Shown here piece after piece: positions 53,278-64,000 of a DNA stretch of 64,000 bases. Source of the stretch: Chrysoperla carnea. Taxonomy: Eukaryota; Arthropoda; Insecta; Neuroptera; Chrysopidae. A program made the position numbers and the translations under genes. The notes beneath the pieces are model-generated. The model ran no database searches, was not told the origin of the DNA, and saw only the letters and a program-made list of their open reading frames with translations. The stretch spans positions 131,399,960 to 131,463,959 of the forward strand of contig NC_058337.1 of NCBI RefSeq assembly GCF_905475395.1, given 5' to 3'. The number at the start of each line of letters is the position of its first letter. Position 1 is the first letter of the stretch.

Positions 53278-55765
53278 TTACTTGGATTTACGTGTTTTCT
53301 TATTAATAACCGTCGTCATATCTAATACTTTTCGTCTACGTCCATACTTTGATGTTAACGTAATTGTATTTAAATTATTGTACATATCATAAAAATTATT
53401 CTTTGATTTATTATTATTATTATTGTTATTGTTATTACTTTTATTAGTTCGACTTCTTGTTACAATTGGTTCATCATCTGATTCGGATGATGTAGCGGAT
53501 AATTCTGAATCGATTTCCTGTTTTGTATTACTATGTAACTTACTGTTATGTATGTTGTAACCGGATATTGTTTTAAATGGACTTAAACATAGGACACAAA
53601 ATGGTTGTTGATGAACCTTAACGTGTGTAATAAGACTGGATCGTGTTTGAAATTTTTCATCGCATATTTTACAATCGTAGATACCACGGGCTGATGATTG
53701 TTTTGATATTTGTTTGGATGGTACTTCACTGTAATCAAACTAAATCAAAAAATTTATGTATTATATTATTATTCAGGTAAATTTAAAAAAGCAAGCGTAA
53801 AAAGGTTCCGTCATAAGACCTAAGAGAGGGACAAACAAAGAAAAATTGTATCGGATTTCCTGCGAGATATAATTTTAAGACACAACATTGTATTGTTATA
53901 CAATTTGTGTCTTAAATCATTGCTAATAGATAATCAATAAGTGGGAGAGAGAAATTTGTTTTGTAAATCATTACTAATAGAGAATTAATCAGTAGGAGAG
54001 AGGGAGAGATTATTACTATATTAACTATACACACATTGTTTAATAATGTAAATAAAAATTAATAGTTAGGTACCCCTGGCTTACACTGTACACTGGCTTT
54101 GGAGTATAGTTTTATAGAAAATATATTATTTATTTAACAGTGATTCTCCGCTATAAATACTTTAGAAAACAATGGATCTTTGATAATTCAATAAAAAATT
54201 TCAAATAGCTTTGCTTCTCAGTTGATATTTCACAAAATGGAAATCTCATATAAACCAAACGTAGGATTTTCGGTTGAAACTCAATAGAACATAGTTGAAA
54301 AGGGTACAAGACACTGTCGATTGAATAACGACCTTCATAACTCTGGGATCTCTGATGATCGCACTTGTAAGGCCTGTATGGAGGACAATGAACACTACAC
54401 ACATAAATCTGCAGAGTGTCAGATATAGAATGTTTGGGTCCGAAACCTTGGATGTATGAATCCTGGAAGCAACCTCGGCGGAGAAGAAAATAACATCTCT
54501 TACCCGGATATTTGTCTCTTTTGAGATACAGATTGTTCTCAACGAGGGCCCTTTGATCTAAGTGCTAGGGACCCATGAACGGTACCCTTTTTCTGTATTA
54601 TTATTATTATTATCATTGTAGAAGGGGTACAATTTTTGCATCTTTTGAAGCTACATTCATTTAAGTAGAAAAGTTATTTCGAACTATTTAATCTACTTTA
54701 AAAAGAGCAATCCAACTTATATGCGTTATGCAAAATTATATGCGTTCTTTTTTCATCTTTGATGACGGACCCTAAAAATACGGCAATTGGATATGTCTTT
54801 CTGTTATTTTGAGCTTTGACCAAAAATATGTCAAAAACTTTTCAAAGCAAAAACTATAAGGCACACAATTTAAAAGGCCTCTTGCATTTGATTTGTGCAC
54901 GGTCTTTTACTATTGGTTTTGGAATCCTTTACAGAAAAAGTTTCAAATTAGGGATATATAAATTACTTCGCAAATGAATGAACCCAATCACAGAGTTCAC
55001 TAAAAAGCCAAAAAACCCGCAAACCCTTGGATCAATGAATAAACGAATTACAGGGGAAAAACTATTAATTTTTCACCAGCTCCTCCAACGGATTCATTGT
55101 CCACGTAAAAAAAAATGCTTTAATTTGATTAATTACCTGGCGTTCTAGGAGCTTTTTAAGAAGTCACTAAAGATAGCATTAACGTTAGATACACGATAGT
55201 GCCCAAATAGCCTTATCGTTAAATTTATCCTGTTTCTATGACACAATTTATCATTTATTAATTTTTTTTCTTCTGAATATCCATTTTTGGACTTTTTTTT
55301 TAGCGTTCATAGATCTATGTACAATTTTTAGAAAAAATCCTCTTACCTTGGAATCTAAAAATATTGCTTTACGTATAGCACCTAAATTATCATTATCCAA
55401 TGGTATAAAAATCGGTTTTCTAGATATAACAATATCCTAAAACAGAAAATTTTCCAAAAATAAAAAAAAATTCCTAGGTTAAAAACTTCTTGATTCTTTC
55501 AAAAAAATTCCCATACCTGACTATTATCAATATTTTTGGAATGATTACGACCCAATATATTTTTTCGTTCATTAATTATTGGTGTCATATGAAAATTCCG
55601 TTGATTTTCATTCGGGATATTATATACATTCTCTGGATAAATGTAATTATTGTTATTATAATGAAAATGTTGTATTTGATTAAATAATGCATCCCAATCA
55701 CAATTTTGTAATTCTGTCAATGACATATTATTCACAATATCTTCGGGATACCTTATATCAGTCAT
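53278..55765 (-). CDS. Small C2H2 zinc-finger protein, three exons
   Basis: Three exons on the minus strand join in phase 0: 55517-55765, 55347-55436 and 53278-53739, giving about 266 residues ending at TAA. The last exon carries two adjacent fingers. The first is CKICDEKF followed by a canonical H-x3-H (THVKVH). The second is CVLCLSPF, ending in HNSKLH with a longer His spacing. A Ser/Asp/Glu-rich stretch, an Asn run from an AAT/AAC microsatellite, and a basic tail (YGRRRK, KKTRKSK) follow, suggesting a nuclear protein. The first exon (MTDIRYPEDIVNNMSL) is Asn-rich and unrecognised. The ATG at 55765 sits just after a possible splice acceptor (TTCTTCTAG), so upstream exons may exist. The second intron (53740-55346) contains a non-LTR 3' end in the opposite orientation. 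The gene is divergent from Atg9. I do not recognise a named orthologue; function is unknown beyond probable nucleic-acid binding. Confidence 0.75.
54300..54625 (+). mobile_element. 3' end of non-LTR retrotransposon, antisense in the zinc-finger gene intron
   Basis: The plus strand translates as HCRLNNDLHNSGISDDRTC, then KACMEDNEHYTHKSAECQ, the Cys/His motif at the C-terminus of RNase H-type non-LTR polymerases. A stop, VWVRNLGCMNPGS, GGTACCC and a TATTATTATTATTATTATCA tail follow. 5'-truncated. Confidence 0.8.
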
Positions 55766-56439
55766 ATCTAGAAGAATAAATCGAATTAAAATTCTATTTT
55801 TTTGAAATAGCGCTCCGATGGTCAACGTGTTCAAGGAATGTCAAAAGTTAGAAATATTTTGAAAAAAAAAACTTTTATTTTTACACTTGAAAGCTATTTG
55901 AAATTATTACAAAAAGTACCTTAAGATTTTTCACTGATACACTTTTGATTAATCACCCCCGAGCAAAAAATTAAATTTTTGTTTACTTCTTCGATAGTCA
56001 ATTTTACTTTTGTTATGGTTTCATCTTAAGTGTCTTCTGTAGATGGCCTTAAACTAATTTTACTTGTAAAATAGAAAACAAAGATGTCTCTACTAATTTT
56101 TTTACCATATTTTTATTTTAAAATTTATCAATTATTGTTATTTTTAATAATATTTACTATTTTAAAATAATTACAATTAATTATAAAATCCTTTTTTTGT
56201 AGAATTCATTATCATTAAAATATTTCACACGTTATTAAGGTTGTACTGTAAGATTGGAAATAAAAGGATCGGGTGATTTTAAAAGAATGATAGTCATAAA
56301 ACATTATAAATAGGGAATATTCATGAAATTTAAATTTGGTTCAAATATTTTTCTTCCGTAACTTTAATGACTGGACATTTCAACTAAACCATTATTTTAG
56401 TAATTCATACCTTTATAATTACTTAAAATTAATTAATAA

Positions 56440-56560
56440 CAAGTGAAAACAAACATACATTGAATTATACATTGAACTGTCACCAATTGACAGATCACGT
56501 ACTTATACGTCATCAACAGAGAGCGCCAAAAAACTGCGTTTAAATATTTCAAAATTATAA
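56440..56560 (-). repeat. Dispersed repeat family A fragment
   Basis: AACAAGTGAAAACAAACATA, then TTGACAGATCACGT and ACGTCATCAACAGAGAGC, resembling on the minus strand the right end of the copy at 21640. Confidence 0.5.
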
Positions 56561-56999
56561 TGTATTTTAAATATTTTTTTACACTTAAATACAGCATTTT
56601 TAAGCAGTATTTATATTTTTTACTTTGTTATAACGGTGTAAACAATGAATTATAAATATAAAAAAATATATGAATGTTCCCTATTACTTAGTAAAACGGA
56701 AGTAATATTTTTACATTTTAAAGTCCTCTGATTCCAAAAATATCATATTACCCATTAGTCTGTAATGTATGTGTGCGTTTATATTTGAGCATTTAAGTCA
56801 ATTGGAAGCTAAGAATCTTTTTTAAAGAGGTGGAAAACTAATTTTTTGATAATCTACCAGAGACTATCAGTTCGATTCCTGATTGGGTCGACTCACTTCT
56901 TTGTACATTTTTTTATTTTATACTTTCAAAAACTTTAGGAATAATTTTCGAAAAACAATAATTGAGTTGATTTTTTAAACTCTTCTAATTTATTAAAAA

Positions 57000-57070
57000 T
57001 AATGCAAGCATTAACATTCAACACTTTCTATACAAGATATTTCAACAATTGACTCAGTCAATTATCGTTA
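57000..57070 (+). repeat. Dispersed repeat family A fragment
   Basis: AATGCAAGCATTAACATTCA and ATATTTCAACAATTGACTCA match 2211-2280 (AATGCAAGCACTGGCATTTT and ATATTTCAACAATTAATTCA). Confidence 0.65.
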
Positions 57071-57950
57071 GACTTTTTAACTCAAAGTAAAAATTCATAA
57101 CTTAAGTACAACCTTAACAATTTTTGTCTTATCATTATTTATATTCTATGGTACTTAAATGAAAAATAAAATGTTTTCGATTCATTTAAATTCTGTAACA
57201 TCAATACTTACTTAGCCGAAAATAAGATATTTTTTTACCTATTTCTCAGTTAGTTTCAAGAATTAATGATAATTTTCTACAAAAATTATTCCCATTTTAA
57301 ATTTTCCTCTAAGAAAAACGTGGTACTTATATAAACCACAAGATGTCTACACAATCCATTATTTATTGTCTATTATGATTTTAATTTTTTTTTAAGGAAA
57401 ATAAAATATGTCGGAAAAACATATTTTGCATAAAATTATGTGTATATAAAATTGTGTAAATTTTGTAAATAAACATATTAATGGAACTAAAATTAATAAA
57501 AAAACTTTAAATTTTCTACAATAATACGTTAAAAAAATTTATTTTTTCATTACCATAAATTGAAACTTTTTACTACAAAGGTAAGGTTTCAAAAATTGTC
57601 TTTGTTTATGAAAGAAATCAGCTGTCATACATAACAAAAAAATTCTAAAGGAAAGGTCATTTCAGCCAAAATTTTTAAGTAAACTTAATCCAAAATCACA
57701 TAAATCGATAGTTATTTCGAAACCAGACAAAGATAAAATATTAGTATTAAATGATAAAAATAAATTAAGTTTTTTTATCTAAAATCTTTATTATTTTTTT
57801 TTTTTATATTAAAAAATATTTCAAAGTAAATTGATATTGCGTTTTAAAAATTTAGGTGATTTTTTAAGATTTAGGATACATTTAAACAATTAATTTCCCG
57901 TAAAGTGTAATGAAAAATAGTACAGTTTTATATAATTTCATTCGATTAGA

Positions 57951-60900
57951 ATGACGAGTACAAAATCACATACAAATTATGAACGTTTTGGACAATTTAA
58001 TGAACCGATCGCAAGTACAAATACGGATTATCATGCAACGGATTTTGAAGAAACACCAAATGAAAGTGGTGTTATGATACATGTGGTCGACACAAACAAA
58101 GGTAAAATTTAATTATTTACTTAATTATTATAATTTTATAAATTTCAACAATGATTTTGACATTGTTAATAAATAAATCCATGGTAACTTAAATTATAAA
58201 ATTTTTTTTGGATCTTTGTTGTCTTCTGGGACATTATAAATTACGTTTAATTTCTAGTTAAAATTTTCTACTTGGTTATTTCAAATAAATCTTGAAATGG
58301 TCTCCCACATTGTCAATAAAATCTAGGTACTTTTATCGGGGATCCAAAACTATTTTTCGGGGATACATCGAAATATTTGTATTTTTTAAGAACCAAATTC
58401 GCGAACTTCTTCAAAGTAAATTGTTATTGCTTTTTCTGATTTATCTTTCAAACATTTATGTAAATCGTGTTTCAAAAATTCACCCATCATGAATACAAAC
58501 CCTAAATAAAATGTAGCCCATTTTTTAAACTAGCCTGAATTAATTTATTAGAGATATCATTTTTTGGATTTTTGGACTCACTGCAGCAAGGTAAAAGCGA
58601 AATAAGTAAGAATTCTTTAGAAGTTGAAATAAACATTTGGAGAGGTGTCCCAAAATGATCTCTCTAACAAAAAATGAAATTTATAGTCAAACTGTTCGAT
58701 ATATGTATAACGTCGAAATATTTTTGGCTTCGTTATTCAAGCGTTGCAAAATTGATATGACAATTTCTTTTGATTTGTTCAAACTTTTAGAACTATTCAA
58801 TATTTTTCAAAAAGGGTTGTTTTACCGACCTTGTAAGAATAGGTGGATAAAGTGATCCCCTTGTGTTTTTTACCAAACAATTCACCTAATTGCATCAACG
58901 ATTTTGGTATAGGCATAAAAATTACTGGTAAAATGATCTAAATCAACACATTCAATATAAATATAATTTGACACACAAAATAGGGATCAGTTTAACGTAT
59001 ATAAAGGGGATCATTTTACCCGTAACGACATATTTGGACTACTTCATAAAAACTGATCTTAAAATTCATTATACATACATCAAAATGTGTTATAATACTC
59101 ACAAAAAAAAGGGAATTTTACGTTGAAATTTGTCTTAACATAGATCAAAAGCAATCAAATTAATATTTTTACTACGAAACACCAAATAGCTTTTATATCG
59201 CCATAAGTCTTTGTTCGACGATTAATTTGATCTGAAAGTGGAAACCATCTATCGATAAATATACTAGATGACTTTAAGGGTTCACTCAAAACAACGAGGA
59301 ATCATTTTTTAACACTTTTCCCTAGTACTTATTCTAGGAATTTCTCATAAACCAAATAACTTTTTTTCTAAATTTATAAATGAATTAAATGAAATTTTGC
59401 ATGTTATATGGGTATTTTATTTCGAATATTTAATTTTGATTTACAGCAAGATGGAATCACATAGAAGATTTAGATTCATTCTTTTCGAGAATGTATTATT
59501 ATCATCAAAAACATGGTTTTATGTGTATGATGTTAGAAGAAGTCTTTGAATTAGGACAATTTATATTCGTTGTATTCTTTTCAACATTTTTATTTCATGG
59601 CGTTAATTATGCAATTTTATTTAAGTACGTATTCTTCAATCATGTGAGCTCGCACTTTAATATTAGTTTGTGGGACACATACATACTTGAAACTTCGTGG
59701 GTTGCTTCTTTTTGGCAAATCCTCCAAACTCTCTACCGTTTTTTTTTTGAAAATACTGCGTTTTCAAATGACCATGATAATATCATATTTAAGCTATCGC
59801 TTTGAAAAAACGCAGCAGGGAGTTTGTCGGAAACTATGACCAATTGATAACATTAAGTTTCAAGTATGTATTAATCATTTAACGAAAAAAGGTGCGATCC
59901 CGTGGACTATAAGTGATAGTTTTTAATTTTTATATCAAAAATTTTGTATTTTCTTTTTAGGAATAAAGTAGTAAGCGATTCAAAAGTAACATTAGACGAT
60001 ATTATTTTACCGTTTGACGAATGTGTTGGTGATTTTGGAGCATTTACATGGATATGTTTAATTTTTGCATTATTAGTATGGGCGTTACGTTCAATCAAAG
60101 TTATTTATCATGTTTTCCAATTTTGGGATATTAAATTATTTTTTAATACTGCATTAAAAATCGATGATGTACGTATATAATTATTCCGCCATACTTAATA
60201 TTTCTAATCATAAACCCATCCGAATTAATCGAAGAAGATCGAATGTTTTTCACTTCGTCAGAGCTAAATCAAGTCTATATACTCTAAGAAGGAAGATAGT
60301 TTTCAGCTAGATGAATCCGAAACAGTATAAGTACTGTTTAAAATATGGCAACCCTTGAATTATTCTCCAGTACTTAATGTTCCTAAACAAAAACCATTCG
60401 AATTAATGTAGAATATCGAATGTTTTCCCTTCGTCGGAGCTAAATCAAGTCTAAATAGTGGTCACAGGACTGGTCGCCGGGTCGTAACCGAAGAACGATT
60501 AAAAGAAGTGTTACAGGCGTTACTTTATTTCATACAGGCTAATTTTTTGTGATCATTTTCATTTATGAATAATAATCACCGTGCCAAACTTTTCTAGTGG
60601 TTCCAAATATTTAAAAAATTATTCGACACAGATATAGTTTGATCGCTAAATTTTTTTTGATATTTTCAGAGTGAATTGGATAATTTAACATGGCACGAAG
60701 TACAAAAACGTGTCCGTGAAGTTCAAAAAGAACAACAAATGTGTATACATAAACGTGATTTATCTGAATTAGATATTTATCATCGAATATTACGATTTAA
60801 AAATTATTTAATTGCAATGATTAATAAAAATCTGTTACCAATCAAATTAAATGTACCATTTCTAAACACAGAAATTGTTTTTATTACACGCGGTTTACGT

Positions 60901-63811
60901 TATAATTTAGAATTATTATTATTTTGTAAGTATACGTTTTTATTCATTAAAATATACAGGCGAAAAATCTATTAAAGCTGCCTATTTTTTTGTGGCGCAG
61001 TCGGTAGGGAATTTATAATTATCATTTAAGGCAGATTGTAGATTTTTGTCTGTGAGCACGAAAAATGGGGCAAATATAAACATTTACTAAGTTTCTTTTT
61101 GTAATTTAGGGGGTCCATGGTCACCATTTGAAAATAATTGGCATTTAAAAGAAGATTATAAAAAAATAGCTAAACGACATGAATTAGCAGAAGTATTTGC
61201 AAAGCACATATTATGGATTGGTGTTGCAAATTTAGTTCTGTGTCCATTAATAATGGTTTGGCAAATATTATATTCATTTTTTAATAATGCAGAAGTGAGT
61301 TTTGTACTTAGTTGTTTTGTTTGGACTTAGTAAATTTTTTGGGATTTATTTTTCAGGTTATAAAACGAGAACCAGGTATTTTGGGTTCCTATCGATGGTC
61401 GTTATATGGTCGATTATATTTACGACACTTTAACGAGTTAGATCATGAGTTAAATGCTCGATTAACAAGAGCATACCGACCTGCTTCCAAGTATATGAAA
61501 AGTTTCAGTTCACCGTTAATGACAATTATTGCTAGGTAATGTAGATTTAAAATTTTCATTCATGTCTATATTATGGGCATGGGATTTTCGTCTTCTTATT
61601 GGTTTGAAATATTCTTATCCTTTTTCTTTGTTTTTTTGTTTTCCAGAAATATAGGTTTTATCTGTGGTTCAATTTTGGCTGTGTTAGTACTTTTAACAAT
61701 TTATGATGAAGATGTATTAAGTGTGGAACATGTGATCATGTTAATGACAGCCCTAGGGGCTATTTTAGGCGCATGTAGCTCATTAATTCCAGATGAAAAT
61801 TTAGTACGATGCCCTGAAACATTATTAAAATCAGTGTTAGCACATGTACATTATTTTCCTGATCATTGGCGTGGACAAGCGCATACACAACGTGTTCGAT
61901 ATGAATTTTCACAATTATTTCAATATAAAGCGGTAATTTCATGAATTCTTGCGTTGGCATAATAACGTGCATACACTGTACTAAAATTATTATTATTTTT
62001 CTAGTTGTATCTTCTTGAAGAATTATTGTCTCCCGTTGTTACACCGTACATTTTAATATTTAAAGTTCGAGCACGCGCACTAGATATTGTTGACTTTTAT
62101 CGTAATTTTACTGTTGCTGTTATTGGTGTCGGTGATGTGTGTAGTTTTGCTCAAATGGATGTACGAAAACATGGTCATCCTGATTGGCAAGCTGGATCTC
62201 GTGGTGGAAATGGTGAACACGTTGAGGGTAAGTTTATTAAACTTTTTGAAATTCTTTGCACATATTCTTTGGAAAATTAGCTAAATTGACTTGTTTTGAT
62301 CAGGAGTAGAAATTGAATCTTCGAGTTAGTTTAAGTTTTGCATAACTCATGATCAAAATAGGTATTGGTGTCCGTAGGAACTTAAGTTTGACCTCTTGAA
62401 CGATTCAACGTTTGAGGATTGAATCCTTCATAGGAACTATTAGTATTACTCTTGCACGTATTGCCTCAACTTACTGACCGTCTACTTGAAATGTGAATGC
62501 ATTACCCGAGATCCAGACTTACTCTTCTTTATTTCTAGCCTTCTTGATTTAAACTAAAGAAAGATTTAATCTTCAGTTCCTTACCCTTGGTTTTTAGATG
62601 TACCATGCCTTAATATTTTAGAAACTACAGTGCTCATAATTAATACAAAAATCTATTCCCTAGCTGTGGAACCAATTACAACCAATCAGTACACACAAGC
62701 GGAAGATGGAAAAACAGAATTATCATTAATACATTTTACATTAACAAATCCTAATTGGAAAATGCCATCTGGTGCTCAAAACTTTGTACAAACATTAAAA
62801 AAGAATGCTGTGCGTGATTTAAATACAAATTGTCTGGTAGATAATCCAGTGTATAACAGTCTATTGTCGGTGTCCAGTTTAGGAGGTGGTGTAAGTATCC
62901 TTTGATCTTTCTTATATCTCAAAAATTTGTTATAGGATAATTTCCAGGAATTTTCTTATTTTATGCTAATTATTATGTTACTTACTGAGTTGATAGCGTT
63001 TTCTCTAACTTTTCCTCTCACTATTTAATTCCCCTGGGTCATAGTTTAACAAATATACTCATCAAAAGTATTAAAGGAAAATTCTAGATATCACCATTTT
63101 TTTTATAAAATAGCTACCAGATGAAAAAACGTCTAAATAATTGAAAAATGCTATAGTTTTGACATGTTTCAAAACCGAAAAGTGGGAGACTGATAAAATC
63201 TTTATATATTATTTCTGCCGGCCCGCAAGATCTTACTTATTCCTATATCAAATTCTATGATCTATTGCTCATTTTAAAGCTTTTCGTGTAGGCTATGAGG
63301 AAAAATAAACCTATGATACAGGATTTTTAATCTAGAAGTATCAATTTTGCTTGGAAAGCGAACACCTTGGCCCAAATAGCTCGTACAGGAATTTTTTATA
63401 ACTTATTTTCAAGAAAATTCAACAAACTTTCGAGGGATCTTGACAGATTTGTTGTGAAATAATTTTTAAAATATTGGAACGCAAATTAAAATGGATTCCC
63501 TTGTTTTTTCAGTACCAATGTTTGATGCAAGGTTTATTCAATAGTACAATGTTGAATAATACCAGTGTGCATCCTAGTTCGGCGGGTGTTGGACCACAAA
63601 ACATGTACAATATTGGTACACAACAGTCACCAAACTTTGGTGATATTGGTGGTGGTGGTGGGGCTATGTACAGTGGTACAACAAATACTCATGATAACCA
63701 AGAATTACCTGTGATAACTGATGTAAATGCTGATAGTCCAAGTATTGTGATGCGTGGTGGGATTAATCGTGCTGAAGGACCATTATTTTCAGAACGAGGA
63801 CTATTATACAG
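57951..63811 (+). CDS. Atg9: Autophagy-related protein 9, C-terminus off the window
   Basis: Atg9 is the multi-pass lipid scramblase carried on vesicles that supply membrane to the growing phagophore, working with Atg2. Ten exons join in consistent phase: 57951-58101, 59447-59624, 59961-60168, 60670-60925, 61110-61294, 61357-61535, 61647-61932, 62005-62227, 62664-62890, 63513-63811. They give about 730 residues; animal Atg9 is usually about 800-850, so the remaining exon or exons lie past the right edge. Visible hallmarks are the N-terminal WNHIEDLDSFFSRMYYYH block, membrane helices at about residues 88-110, 140-165, 300-325 and 385-410, the WGPWSPFENNWHLKEDY segment, and the family signature DVCSFAQMDVRKHGHPDW at about 525-542. 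Residues 10-13 (YERF) fit a tyrosine-based YxxPhi sorting motif like the one near the N-terminus of mammalian ATG9A. The region after residue 635 is Gly/Ser/Asn-rich. The chosen start is the first in-frame ATG before the conserved core. Confidence 0.96.
60183..60458 (+). repeat. Tandem duplication inside an Atg9 intron
   Basis: Two units of about 100 bases (about 60183-60282 and 60361-60458) share TACTTAAT(A/G)TT, CATCCGAATTAATCGAAGAA or CATTCGAATTAATGTAGAAT, CGAATGTTTT and AGAGCTAAATCAAGTCTA or GGAGCTAAATCAAGTCTA. It lies between the exons ending 60168 and starting 60670. Confidence 0.75.
60993..61009 (+). repeat. A-box-like motif, possible SINE head in an Atg9 intron
   Basis: TGGCGCAGTCGGTAGGG matches the tRNA A-box consensus TGGCNNAGTNGG and the motifs at 42337 and 46797. 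The intron is short (60926-61109). No clear B-box was found. Confidence 0.35.
63052..63270 (+). repeat. Dispersed repeat family C, copy 2 (Atg9 intron)
   Basis: CATCAAAAGTATTAAAGG at 63059, identical to the block in the receptor intron at 25135. A later segment ATGATCTATTGCTCATTTTA corresponds to GGAATCTATTGCTTAAAAAT of the first copy. Confidence 0.6.
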
Positions 63812-64000
63812 GTAAGCCATGGGCTCATTTATTCAACAAAAAAATCATTAATCTCCGAGGAAAATTGAAAACACACGGTTTTCAGAAAACAAGCTGGAAT
63901 ATCAAAAGGCGTTTCTTGTTTCTTTAGTGCGACATTTTGTGGGCTTTGCTTTCATTTTTATTCGAAGATTGATAATTTTTTACTGAGAGATTCGCCAAAT

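Larger units (their letters stand above)
55766..57950. other. Divergent intergenic region between the zinc-finger gene and Atg9
   Basis: About 2.2 kb separates the two start codons and should contain both promoters and any 5' untranslated exons. It is AT-rich and includes two fragments of repeat family A and a B-box-like motif (CAGTTCGATTCCTGATTGG, near 56870). No TATA box or initiator could be singled out from the background. Confidence 0.5.

Noticed and set aside
54151..54542. Two overlapping minus-strand open frames
   Set aside because: They are antisense shadows of the non-LTR 3' end, whose plus-strand translation shows the recognisable Cys/His motif.
55490..55687. 65-residue plus-strand open frame
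   Set aside because: Antisense to the first coding exon of the zinc-finger gene.
1..64000. CRISPR array, operon or riboswitch
   Set aside because: No regularly spaced short repeats with unique spacers, and genes have introns; the sequence is eukaryotic.

Overview
The window is AT-rich (I estimate 70-75% A+T) and comes from an animal nuclear genome, most likely an insect. It has GT-AG introns, metazoan genes, and an insect-type repeat load: non-LTR elements with an RNase H domain, short hAT-like and mariner-like elements, foldback repeats and TTAGG-like repeats. The order cannot be fixed from this sequence alone. Nothing prokaryotic or viral is visible.

Layout. Positions 1-23558 hold no gene I can support, only AT-rich DNA with dispersed and tandem repeats. 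Positions 23559-37275 (+) carry fourteen exons of a cell-surface receptor with four immunoglobulin domains, four fibronectin III domains, one membrane helix and a His/Asn/Ser-rich cytoplasmic tail. It resembles the DCC subclass (protogenin/IGDCC-like). Its signal-peptide exon is not visible. Positions 37276-53277 have no convincing gene. Their first part is probably 3' untranslated sequence, and several element remnants lie further on. Positions 53278-55765 (-) encode a small protein with two C2H2-type zinc fingers in three exons. Positions 57951-63811 (+) hold ten exons of Atg9, the autophagy lipid scramblase, running off the right edge before its stop.

The three genes do not form a pathway. 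The zinc-finger gene and Atg9 are divergent, with about 2.2 kb between their start codons. The receptor and the zinc-finger gene are convergent, about 16 kb apart.

The more unusual material lies in the repeats: two long, nearly perfect inverted repeats (one inside a receptor intron); a 301-bp hAT-like element with a perfect 8-bp target duplication; several 3' ends of a non-LTR family with ATT-rich tails, one filling most of a short receptor intron up to the splice acceptor; and several tRNA-like SINE heads. I found no clear new multi-gene system.
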